The notes under the pieces: model-generated
Told to the model about the DNA's origin: nothing
Database searches by the model: none
What the model saw: only the letters and a program-made list of their open reading frames with translations
From: Rhizophagus irregularis
Lineage: Eukaryota; Glomeromycota; Glomeromycetes; Glomerales; Glomeraceae
Length of the DNA: 64,000 nucleotides
Reading direction: 5' to 3'
Assembly: GCF_026210795.1 (NCBI RefSeq)
Contig: NC_089434.1
Location: forward strand, 3,658,001 to 3,722,000
Shown here: positions 1 to 11,500 of the stretch, one piece after another
Numbering within the stretch: position 1 is the first letter of the stretch
Layout of the letters: each line of letters opens with the position of its first letter
Position numbers and translations under genes: made by a program

Positions 1-1059
1 TTTACGCCAATAGCTACAAAGCCTACAATGGGTTTATAGCTTTTGAAAACAAAAGAAAACATAAATCATTTACGAACGCCACAAAAAAAATTGATGAGAA
101 TTTTAATTTTCATTTAACCAAAATAAGCGGTTGATCGTACCAAATATAAATATTTCCCAAGAACAAAGGTCCTGCATGTGCAGGTCTTGTGGTCCAACAT
201 TTTCAGTTTAAATATAAATGCTATTTTATTTTTAACAATTGGTTATTTTCCCTTTTTTTTTTAAAATGAAATGAAATACATTAAAATTTGTGGCTAGCAA
301 AATCAATTACCTATCTAGTTAAATCATCTTTCTTCAACTGAACGAATATTCTAAATATTCCAAGAATATTTACCAAATGATCAGAGGTGATCAGCGTGTT
401 GCTTTATCGATACCGTTCTAGTCCCAATAATGATAGTTTAAACAACAAAGTTTGTCTTTCATTAACAAACAAGAACACGCTCTTAAATAACAAACTTCTA
501 ATCATGCTTTACGAATGGGAAGAGTGCTTCTATGTGTAGTCAAATTTAAACTCAGGGATGAATTGAGTAAACCATTGATAAAATTTATAACTGAATCGTT
601 TCATTTAAACTCAATATAATTCTTTATCAATATGTGAAAAATCCATAATAGTCACCATTATTTAGAGATAGCGATTCTTTTATTTCGAAAAATATTAATT
701 TAAATATTTGGTCAGTACCACCAAGGTAGAATAATAAAAGAAATTTCAGAAACGACAATCAAGATAATTTACTGAACCTGAAAAAATGATCAAAAAGTGT
801 AATGAACCAGATGAAATATCTTAATAGATACTATACAATTAACTTAATAACATTAAAGAAATTGATAAAGACAGTATATTCAGTAACGTGGAATTATTTC
901 ACCATTGTAAGTGAAGTTTAATCTTAAACTCTTAAGTTACAGTATCCGTATCAACCAATCTAACATATCTCTCTATAAGTTTGATATCCTTTTGGAACCT
1001 TAACTCGATGATCGATCAGTATGTAAAAGAAGAAATATTGGAACAAGTGAATTACCTTA
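1..1059. other. AT-rich stretch without a recognisable gene
   Basis: I see no sustained reading frame. The only local structure is a perfect 14-base palindrome at 171-184 (CCTGCATGTGCAGG). Nothing else is supported. Confidence 0.5.
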
Positions 1060-1205
1060 TTTCATGTTTTCTTTCATAACAAAATTCTCCTCTCATATCA
1101 ACCTCCGGTTTGGGATACTTCTCAAGAAAAATTAATTGTATACCCATGAAAAATAGAATCATCAGGATCAAAAGTTGCACGTGAACCAATTTGTTCTTTT
1201 AGGCT
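1060..1205 (-). pseudogene. decayed coding fragment, function unknown
   Basis: Read on the minus strand, this stretch gives two protein-like pieces in different frames. The first contains GSRATFDPDDSIF. The second, after an in-frame stop and a frame change, contains YPKPEVDMRGEFCYERKHE. Composition is less AT-rich than the surroundings, which supports former coding function. I do not recognise the family. It could instead be two exons of a gene whose other exons I cannot find; the in-frame stop argues for decay. Confidence 0.25.
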
Positions 1206-2961
1206 TCAGGAATATCCAAGACCAAGACTAACGGACCAACCGGTTCTAAAATTCTAAAAAAAAAACAATATATGATATTTCGTGGTATATATTGGTGTAT
1301 ATTAATTTTCAAGATCAACTAATTATCGAGGATCAATATATAAAAGAAGTTTGTTTATGAACTGAGCATTGAAATTAGAATCTGATAGTATGATAAGGTT
1401 CGAATGTTATCGTCCACCATTTAGAGGGGCATTTAAACATATGTGTTGACCAAAATTTAGATTTAAAAAATAGAAGGGGGTGGGGTACGTTAAACAAACA
1501 ACCATGTTGGAACGGCCTAGCAATATAGCAATATTTGTGGGTCAAGTAAAATACTCAAATTTAGAGATCTTACTACTCATAGATGCAGAGGCAATGAAAT
1601 CGTTTTACATATTTCGTCAAACTTATTTTAAGGGAAGACTACAATCACACTATTCAGAAATCGGCTCTAAAACAACTTCTATCGCCAACCTCAAAAATTA
1701 TCCAAGTAATCCAACGAATTACCTTTGTTAATAGAGTACTACATGCAAATCTCATGATATGAATTCCTTGGTGCGAGAATTTTTTATTATAATGAATTTA
1801 TTTTGTGATAATTAAAGCAGTGTCTCTTGTTGCCAAAGGTTTAACATCGTTTATACAAGATCGGCTATAATAAGTGAAGTTCATCCCATCAGTATTTCTT
1901 TAGAAAATTGGGCGATAGCACCACAATGTATATTAGGGATTTATTAATTAGAACAACCTTTCTAATTCATCTAATGGAAAAACTTTACGTGAGTGCATAT
2001 ATGAATGATGAATGGATTTTATATCAATATTATTCAAAATATGAATCATTTATTTCTAAATTTTTAGTATATGAATATTATTAACCATTCATTCTTTCCA
2101 CCTATGATGGCAGATTGGGCTATCAAAGATCTTTTGATCAAGCACGCATTTATGGCGTGATTATTGAACCAAAAAAGAAAATAGATCAAGAAATTTTATA
2201 GTCTTGCTGTCTTTATCAATGGGAATCAAACTTATGCTAGAATATATGAACCTATTGTAACATTGCTTTACGGTAACATGTGATTATAATTGTTATTAAT
2301 TTACAAATGTACTTTGTAAATATTTATCAAACGCCACATTAATTGTTTCTCTTTATTCTCCCATTTTAATAAAGGTTCAGTAACGACCGTAATCAAGTAA
2401 ATATATCAAAATGGATCTTATAATTTGGATGACAGGAAGTGCACATTGCTAACATAATTGTGATGTGTGCGATTAATCACTTCTTGCCAAAGTTATTAGG
2501 TAAGCATTATTAGTGGAATCGAGGTTCAAGAAAATATTATTATTATTATTATTCAACATAATTATTGATCTTTATTTTCCTTTAGTATATCAAAGCCCGC
2601 GTGCTAATAGGTATACCAATTTTCTTGCTCCAAAAGATTATGGAGATCCACTAGCATATTTACATTTATTAAAAATATCATTGGACAGATAGAAAATAAA
2701 GAACAGGATTAAGAAAAATTTCTTTTGGGGTACGTGATTTTTTTCTCTCGAAACTGTTGAATTTTTTTTTGAAGCAAGTTCCTCAACATGGCGATTTACG
2801 GCAATGAAACTTTTCTAATATTTCCTTATACAATATTCTTTCTTTTTCACGATTCTTTATCTAAATTAAACGTTCAAACTCCAGCTTCAAGATTTTCCTT
2901 CAAAAAAAAAAATAATAATAATACTGAGAGTGCACCACCTCTTCTTCAATAGTAATAGTAG
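1206..2961. other. no supported gene
   Basis: An 83-codon open frame at 1480-1731 begins at a non-ATG codon, matches nothing I know and has no splice context. The stretch at 2100-2660 has short protein-like runs broken by stops. I see no repeat structure beyond a short ATT tract near 2540. Confidence 0.4.
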
Positions 2962-3174
2962 ATATCTAAAGAAAACAAAAATTTACCTCAAGAAGAACAT
3001 GTGAAACCGATCAAGTATCTTCACAAGAAAAAGCCACATTACGTGATGGAGAATCACGAGGCATATGCTAACAAGCTCGCGCTAGTAAATACCAAATCTA
3101 GAAGTAATATTTCATCCGATATATTATTAAGTAACATGCCCAATTGCCCTATCATTCATGAAATACAAAATTAA
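2962..3174 (+). other. possible terminal exon or coding remnant
   Basis: This is an open frame of 70 codons running from just after a TAG at 2959-2961 to a TAA at 3172-3174. It has a charged, plausible composition (for example KYLHKKKPHYVMENHEAYAN) and is much less AT-rich than the desert that starts right after it. There is no ATG at the start, so if real it would be the last exon of a gene whose upstream exons I could not join. The family is not recognised. Confidence 0.25.
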
Positions 3175-3179
3175 ATAAA

Positions 3180-6100
3180 GTTTTGTGATGTAATTCAAAT
3201 TTCTTCTCTATTTAATATTTTTGTTCTAAACACAATGATTTTCAGAATTTGTTTGATAAAATGTATAAAATACTGTATGATCAATGAATGTATCAGATAA
3301 ATCTTTTGATCTTTATAAAAAAAAATATAACCATATATTTATTAAGTTCATCTTAATAACTTATTATAAAAGTATAAACTATATAATAATTTATATTAAT
3401 TGTTATCATTGGTAATTTTTACCAAACTGATTTTTTAAATTTTATAATATTAAATTAAATAATTACACATATTAAACAGTTATTCTATATATAAATTTAC
3501 AAGAAAAAATTTAAAAAGGCTATTTTTCAGATAATTTTTTCAAAATTTTGATTTTAATTTTTTACTTTAATAAAATTTTTTTTTAACAAAAATTTCAAAA
3601 TTTATTATAATAATTAATAAGATTTTGAAAAATATATATATATAACAGATAAAGGTAAAATCCAGTTAAAAAAAATTTACTATGAATTTTAACAATTAAC
3701 ATTTTAATACCAACTACTTTTTTTTAAAAAAAAAAATAAAAAAATTTATTCTAAATATTATATCAGATCTTAAAAATCTTATTAATTTAAGAATTTTCTA
3801 ATTATTATTTAAATTAAAATTTTTGTAATTAATATTTTTTAATTTTAGCTAAAATTAAAAACTAGTATTTTAATTTTGGCCAAATTATAATTTTTAGTTG
3901 AAATTAAGTGGTAATAATTACTAATTGAATAATAATTACTACGCAATATCCATTTATATATATATAATTATAAATAAAAAATTTATTAAAATTAAAAAAT
4001 TTTATTATTTGCATTAGTTAAAATAATTAATTAATTAAAATAATTAAAAACTATTAAAAAAAATTATTAGTAAAAATATAAAAATTGGAAAAATTTTTTT
4101 TTAAAAAAAGAAATACAAAAAAAAATACTAAATAGCTTTTGAATTAAAAATATTATATAATTAATAAAAAAAAACTGAAAAAAAATTTTATTAAATAAGT
4201 TAAAAATGATATTTAAAATTATTTTTGATACTTTAAATAAAATAAAAATTTGTATATTAAGAAATTTTTTTTACTTTATTATAAAATATAAAAATATAAA
4301 AATCTTAAAGTTGTAATATAAATTGCAAATTATATTTTAATTAATAGGAATTAATTATAATTATATTTTTAAGTAAAATATATATGAAAAAATGTATTTG
4401 TAACAGCCTGTTACATATCTTATTTGTAACATCCTTTTTTTATTTTTTTTTAATAATAAATTTAATATGTGTTTCACAAATAAAATTTTTATATGCAAAA
4501 TTTAATTTGGAAAACTTTTACTTAATGTATTTAAGACAGTTTCATAGACAAAATTTTAAGTTATAAGCAGTTTCTTGAAATTTTTTAAAAAATTCTTTTG
4601 TCTTAGTTACACGACTGATCTTTTGTTTTTGTTTACATTACGCCTGATCTTAAATTTTAATTGGATAAAATTGGGGGTTGTTACAAATAAGACGCGTAAC
4701 AGGCTTTTACAATTAGATTTATCCAATATATATTTATTTTTAAAATAAAATATTAGTAAATAAATATTAAGATTTGGATTTTTTTTTTTTATTTTTATAT
4801 ATATTTTAATAATTTAAAATTTAAATATTATATTAAAATAGCTCTATTTATAAAGTATAAAAAAATAATTTTTATTTTATTAAGCAATATTATTTAAATA
4901 TAAAAGTGATTTTATTTAATTAAAATAATAAAAATCTAAATAAATATTATTATAAAAATTATAATATAAAATATTATAATAAAATTTTTGAATATTTAAT
5001 ATATAGATTTTAAAATTATTTTTTTTGTTAAAATTTAAAAAAATTATTTTGCAAATTTCTTAGCATTCAAATTTAGTAATTCAATTTTAATGAATTTTTT
5101 TTTAAATAATAAAGATTAAAATTATAAAATAAAAAAAAAATTTTTTTTTTATTTAATTTTTTATTTATTATTAAATTATCTAAGCTGATTTTATTTATAT
5201 AATAATTATAATTCATTTTGCAATATTTCATTTTACAATATATACTTTACTATATATGCCACCCAAATTATTTTGGGCTGCCATAATTATAAGTAAAATC
5301 CCAAATTCAATTATAGCATCCCAAAGTAAATTATATATAAACTGAATGAATTACGGCATCCCAAATTATAATTATGGCATCCCAAAATAATTTGGGCAGC
5401 ATATATATACTTTACATATATTTTTTTTTATTTTTTATTTATATTTAAAAGAAGCAGTATATATAAAAAACAGAAAGAATTACAAAAAAACTAAAAAGAC
5501 TACAATTTAAATTTAATTAATAGTACCTTATCTGCTGAAAGCAAATTTATTCTATAATCTATATATTTTTATAAGTTTTTCAAAATTTTTTTTTTTTTTA
5601 CAATATTTGCAATATAAAAAAATAATTATTTTTAAAGTATTGAATAATTTTAATTAGTATAACTTATTTGGTTTAAATTATAGTTTTTTGAAAAAATATA
5701 TATTATAGTATTAAGTACTATTAATTATAAATATAAGTAGTATTATTTAATAAAGTTAAAAATATTTATATATTTATATAAGAATTCTTAATCTAAAATT
5801 TTTAATATTATTTTAATTGGAAATGCAAATTTTAATAAATATAATTTTTTAAATAATTTAAATTGGATAAAATTCTTTTAAATATATAATATATTGCTAT
5901 ATATAATAAATTATTTTGATTTTTATTTTGTAAAAAAAATTATATAATATAGATAAAAAAATATAAAAAAATTGCAATTTGCGTTTATTAATATTTAATT
6001 TAATTGAATATTTATAAAATTTACAGAAAGTAATTTATAATTAATAATATTAAAAAAATGGCCTATAAGTATTTGAATAAAAGTTTATAAATAAATTACA

Positions 6101-6480
6101 ACTAAATATTCAGAATTCTAAAAAAGTTTCAACTGAAAAAAATTTACTATTAGTTTTAAGTATTTTTTTTAGAGCTAGAATTATAATAATATCAGCCAAT
6201 AATTAAAAAAAGGAAATAATTTTCTTACTAGAATTACCATATAATTATTTTAGCCTATTTAGTTATTTCAATATTCTCTTTTTATAAAATTCATACGAAT
6301 ATGGTTTAATAACCTGCTGAATCAAAAAATATTCAAAATTTTATGATAATTTATTTTCCCGTCAGATGTACAAACTACGACAACAGCAGGTCCGTGAATT
6401 GTCATGTGACCAATGAGGGTTATCATAAGATTTATATATAATAAAGATAATAAAGGATAATTTATCAGAAATCTATATAT
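3180..6480. other. extremely AT-rich gene desert
   Basis: About 3.3 kb is almost entirely A and T, dominated by A/T homopolymers and short TA runs. A 60-codon frame at 4384-4566 is expected by chance in such sequence. Two short GC-containing patches stand out: copies of a TGTAACAGCCTGTTAC-like motif around 4398-4430 with a related GTAACAGGC at 4696-4705, and the inverted repeat at 5258-5400. No gene is supported. Confidence 0.6.
5258..5400. repeat. inverted repeat (foldback or MITE-like)
   Basis: The left arm at 5258-5292 and the right arm at 5366-5400 are near-perfect reverse complements of about 35 bases, centred on CCCAAATTATTTTGGG and flanked by GCC...GGC. The 73-base loop carries further GCATCCCAAA motifs. 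A TATATACTTTAC sequence lies outside both arms in direct orientation (5241 and 5404). This could be a small MITE or a recombination-prone hairpin. No target duplication could be fixed. Confidence 0.6.
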
Positions 6481-6960
6481 ATTAGTTAAAAAAGTTTAAT
6501 ATTTTAATGAAAATGGAATTCTTATTTTAAAAAATTTGTGGCATTTGGATTACAAATAATATTTTTTTTTAAATGTAATTTTACATGCTTTACAAGTTTA
6601 CTTAGGGTAATTTTTGGCTTTTTAATTTTTATATATATTTTTTCAAAAATGATGAATTTTGCAAAAATAGCATTTAAAACCCTCTTTGGTATTTTAAGTA
6701 AACTTGGCCATCTTGCAATTTTGGGGCTGTATAAAGTATATATTAAGTTTTATTTGAAATGTATCACCAAAATTAATTAGCTATTTTAGGAAATGATCAG
6801 CAAAAATTATCACGTGAACGAAGAATTTTCTGGCATTGGCCAGTTTATCACGTGACGTTAAACAAATTCTATATGCCGATCATATAATTCCAGCAACCAA
6901 TCCTGGTGCTTGTTCGGATATTAAAAAAAAAAGCCACCAATCCTGGTGCAACAAGTATAT
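6480..6960. repeat. decayed MITE-family copies
   Basis: The motif ACAAGTTTACTTAGGGTA at about 6593 and its inverted partner TTTTAAGTAAACTTGGCCAT near 6693 match the inner inverted motif of the MITEs at 30755-31165 and 38854-39114. Sequence 6838-6895 (TTTATCACGTGACGTTAAAC, then GCCGATCATATAATTCC) is a degenerate copy of the dispersed repeat described at 32868. The open frame at 6538-6780 is part of this repeat and is not a gene. CCAATCCTGGTGC is repeated at 6896 and 6936. Confidence 0.45.
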
Positions 6961-7539
6961 TATTAATAAAAAAAAAATATTAATATAAAAAAATTGTTAG
7001 GTTTAAATTCTTTGAATTTATTGATTTAATAATTTGCTTAACAAATTTCTATAAATTAAAAATTAAAGTGCCATGTCATTTTTTTTTATTATTGTTAATA
7101 AATAGACGAGATTGAACATTCTTTTTTTCTTTCGATTAATTAATTATTTATGCAATGCTAAACCTTGCTAACACATTTCCTGCATAAGATTATTCAACCA
7201 TTTTATGAAAGGCATTTTTGGCGTATTTCTGTTAATATTCTCAAATTGATTATTTTTTTATTTATGTTTAAAAAACCATTTTGATTGATGAAATCTGCTG
7301 GTACTAATTGCATGTGGATTCTTGTAATTAGAAAGTAAAGTCAGAATTAGCAAAAGGTAAATGATTTTGGATTTTAAAAATTTTTCTCAAGAAAAAAAAA
7401 ATTTTTTCTCAGCAATTTAGCATTATAGAGTATGTCAAAGTAAAATAAGTAAAATAACTTGCAATAGTTTCAAAAAAAAAAAAATCTAAATCATCAACAG
7501 AAACACTTTCATCAAAAAATTTAAAATGAAAATGAACTA
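6961..7539. other. no supported feature
   Basis: AT-rich sequence with homopolymer runs. I see no gene, repeat or RNA. Confidence 0.5.
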
Positions 7540-8040
7540 GCCCTTAATCTCTCCGTTTTGATTCTTCTCATAATCGTCTCCATTGAGAGTTCCCTTTCGG
7601 TTCTTGTTTCAATGAATTCAAAGTTAAGTTTTTGACCGCTAAGTCATTTTTTACTCTTGCTGATACAAATAGAAAGCAGATCGCAATTCGAAACGTTTAC
7701 TTTTTTTTGAGAACTTCAAGTTTTATCGTCATCATGGCATAAAGAACGTCCATATAAGAATGTTCGTTGTTTCCGAGTATTTGTTACCATATGTTTTTAA
7801 TAGCTTTGGTGTTTTGAATGTTTTTAAAAAAAATTTCCTTTTCTGCTCGTAATAGTGTGATGTAATCTTTCCATCTTTATTATAAGGTTCTATAAAATAT
7901 AAGCTTCATCTGCATGTCTTTTTTTGCTCTAGATGAAGCGAAATATCATACAATAATAATCCTCCACCGAATTTCCTCGATTCCCTTGTATCAAGCTCTT
8001 GCCCCAATGGAATGGCAAGAGTATTGGTAATATAATTTGA
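7540..8040 (-). other. coding-like minus-strand segment, unresolved
   Basis: Base composition rises here. The minus strand holds protein-like runs, for example GGGLLLYDISLHLE near 7930-7975 and a run ending KQEPKGNSQWRRL near 7570-7690, separated by stops and frame changes. I could not assemble exons or name a family. It may be a decayed gene lying head to head with the SRP receptor gene, about 540 bp from its start codon. Confidence 0.25.
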
Positions 8041-8578
8041 GAGCAATATAAAATATACTATTATAAGAATCAATATCCTAATTTATTCGAGTATCAGTAC
8101 AAACGAGGTCTTTATACTAAATAATCATAATTGACACATCCAAAGAATCCTTTCAATGACATTCATTACATTTGTTGACAAAGTGTTAACAAAATTTCTC
8201 GTTTTATGCTATCATCTAATTAATGAAAACCATGAGGTAGATGCAAAGATCCGTCTTATTTCTTCTTTCTTTATGATGGCGAACTTAAACTTTGATGTTT
8301 AAAATACTATTCTGCTATAAAAATCATTACAAATTATTTTTCTTTTATAATATTAAAGACGCTTGAATCACTAAGTGATTTTCTAAGATGAAAGTTAGGA
8401 GAAAAAACTGAACGGGGAAAGTAAAATTCATGAGGTTTATATATATGCAAAAGCGCGTGAAAACCAGAGTGTAGTACTTAATTATCAACATCCAATCAGC
8501 AATTGCCCCATTTAGATTAAATGAAGTAATAAAAAAAATAGACAGTTTAACAGTATTTTCATTCTTATTCTGCCAAAA
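8041..8578 (+). promoter_or_regulatory. upstream region of the SRP receptor gene
   Basis: No gene lies in these 538 bases, so any promoter of the downstream gene should be here. I see TATATATATGC near 8438 and a CCAATCA at 8492-8498, about 80 bases before the start codon. These are weak composition-level signals in AT-rich DNA, not proof of promoter elements. Confidence 0.3.
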
Positions 8579-11500
8579 ATGCTTGATTTCTTTACAATTC
8601 TAACGAAAGGTGGAATTGTTCTTTGGTCTAAATCTTTTACTCGTATTACTTCGTCACCGGTTAATTCTTTAATTGGAGATGTATTAATTGAAGAAAGGGC
8701 TGGAGAAAATAGTTATACTAAAGATTCTTATAGCTTAAAATGGACATTCGCAAATGAACTAGATCTTATTTTTGTGGTAAATGTCTAATAAAGTGAGTTG
8801 ACTTAGTGAGTTTGTCAACTACGGCCCTTAGTGTTTTTATTATATATACATATATATGTATATTTCGATACTTTAATTTATTATAACGAATATTTATTTA
8901 ACTAGGCTGCTTATCAAAAAATTCTTCAACTTGCATATATTGAAGAACTTCTTGCTACTGTCAAGAAATTCTTTTGTGATAAATTTGCCAATTTTATTAA
9001 AGACTCTGGTAAACTTCACAAATTCGATTTCGATGAGGATTTTGGCGCAATATTAAATAAAATCGAAGAAAAGGATTCCAAGGTTTAAAATATTCTTTAA
9101 TATTGTAAAATGAGGATAATTATTAATCTAATTATTTAGTTTATTATTATTTTTTTAGAGTCATGAGAAGTTATCTAAACCACGACCATTTGAAAAAACT
9201 AAAAAATTTAAAGAAACTGCAGAAGGATCGAAAAAACTTAGTTAGTAAATTCAACATAATATTATCTTATCGGTTTATTTTTTTAAGGGATAAACTTTTA
9301 TGATAAAAAAAAAAATCTTTTTTATTCAGGTGTGAGTGACATATCAAAACCTCCTACGAACCCAATTATCAGTGAAGACGAAATTGCTCGTAATATTGAA
9401 GAACTTCATCGATATAATGGAAAGCGTGGACGTGGTGGACGAAAACAGTCTGGAACTGGTAGACCTAATGTTTCATCAGAGTAAGTATAAGAACAAAAAC
9501 GGATTTATTTTAAATAAGTTTTATTTTGATTAATAATTGTTTATTATATAATAAAGCGAAAAGAAGCAAGCTAGAAAGAAAACAATGCGTGTATGGGATG
9601 ATAAAGTGTCAAAAGCAGAAATGGAAAGTTTGGATTATAGTGGAGATAAGGGTGATAGCGATAAATCGTCATCAGTAGATCCACAAAATTTGGTTGACCA
9701 AAATCAATTGGGTCAGTTTCAGGATGGGTATTATGAAGTACAAGATATAGGTCAAGATGACGACGAGGATGAATTTGAAGAGGATGATTATAATGAAACA
9801 AACGACACTTCAGTCGAAAATAATAGCGGATCTAGCATATTGTCATTTTTTAAAAGTATTACCGGACAGAAAGAAATTACAGAACAGGATCTCGTTCCAG
9901 TATTAGCGAAAATGAAGGAACATTTAATTAAAAAAAATGTTGCAGCTGATATTGCAGCTCATTTGTGTGATTCCGTTGCAAGAAATCTTGTAGGACAAAA
10001 GACCGGAAGTTTTAAGAGTACGTTTATGTTATGAATAAATTTTATAAAATTTCGTCATTAAATTAATCAAAATCTTCTCAACTCAAAAAGGCATTCAGTC
10101 AACTGTGAAACAATCCATGGAGATGTCATTGAAACGTATACTCACACCAAAGACATCGGTTGATTTGCTACGTGATATTGCGCAAGCTCAGTCCGATTCA
10201 CGTCCTTATACGATTTGCTTTATTGGAGTAAACGGTGGGTTAAATTTGTAAGATAGATAATAAAAATAATGATATGCTTATACGTTTATAATTTATATAG
10301 GAGTTGGTAAATGTTTTGCAAAGGGAACCAAAATTTTAATGTATGATGGTACACATCAAAATGTCGAAGAGCTCAATGTGGGAAATCAAATTATGGGAGA
10401 TGATGACAATCCGAGAACTATTCAGTCTACTACGAAAGGTGAAGGTATAATGTACCGTATTATCCCGAATGATAAGGGTCCAGCAAAATTTTTCGAATGT
10501 AACGATCAACATATTCTTGTACTTAAATTTGCTGCTGAACCATACATGCGAAGTGAAGAAATTCCCATCATAAATCGTAGTCCAAGGATTCGCCTCTTTT
10601 GGTATGAATATGACACACAGAATAACATGATCGTTAAAAAGAATGATTCTTTCTATTACGGCCCTGGCGAAGATTATCCTAAAAAAGAGGTAGCCAAGAG
10701 AGCAGCGATACGAGAAATGGCGAGAAGACCCAATCTTGTATCATCAGATTTCATTTGGGAGATACCAATTAAAGATTTCTTGACTGCGTCGGATGAAATA
10801 CAACGAAGTTGTCTTATGTTTAAGCCAAATCAAGTTATTTTTAAATCGGTACAAGGAAGGTTTCGCGTTATTTTAAGCAAAATTCTTGGAGTCAGCCCTA
10901 CTAATTCTCAAATTTCGGCTGCTTCATGGCTTGTTGGTGTTTGGATCGGTGGTGGAATTGTAAAATCACCCATTATTTATGTTAATGAAAATGAAAAGGA
11001 GATTTTAAGAGCTATAGAGCAATACAGTGAAATGTTGAATTGGAGATATATGAAAGAATTACATAAAGCTAAATTAGATGATTCAGAATGGAAAATTTCA
11101 TTTATGAGCGATAATGATATTGAAAACGGGTTCTATGTCCTTCTTCAAACGTTGGATATTTTGGACACTAAAAAAGTGACACCAGTTATTATGACTGATG
11201 AACTTGATCAGGTTTGATTAATTTTGTTTTTATATAATAATTAATTCGTTCAAGAGAAAAAATTGTGAATTAACTTTTTTTTTAATCTAATAGGTTCGCT
11301 TGCCTCTACTCGCTGGAATTTTAGACATTAGTAGCCATTTACTAGAAGAGAACAGAAATTACAGATATGTTTACCGGTCCCTTCACGAGCGATGTGAACA
11401 AATCTGTAATCTGGCAAATTTATCAGGGTTTTATTCTACAAACATAGTTTCAAACATGAAAGAGTGTTCAGATAATATAACGACCCCATCTTGTTGTACG

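Noticed and set aside
4384-4566. 60-residue frame in the AT desert
   Set aside because: Phe/Leu/Ile/Asn-rich product expected by chance in such composition. No splice partners or homology pattern.
6538-6780. 80-residue frame
   Set aside because: It coincides with a MITE-family core that is also 'translated' at 30913-31116; repeat sequence explains the similarity.
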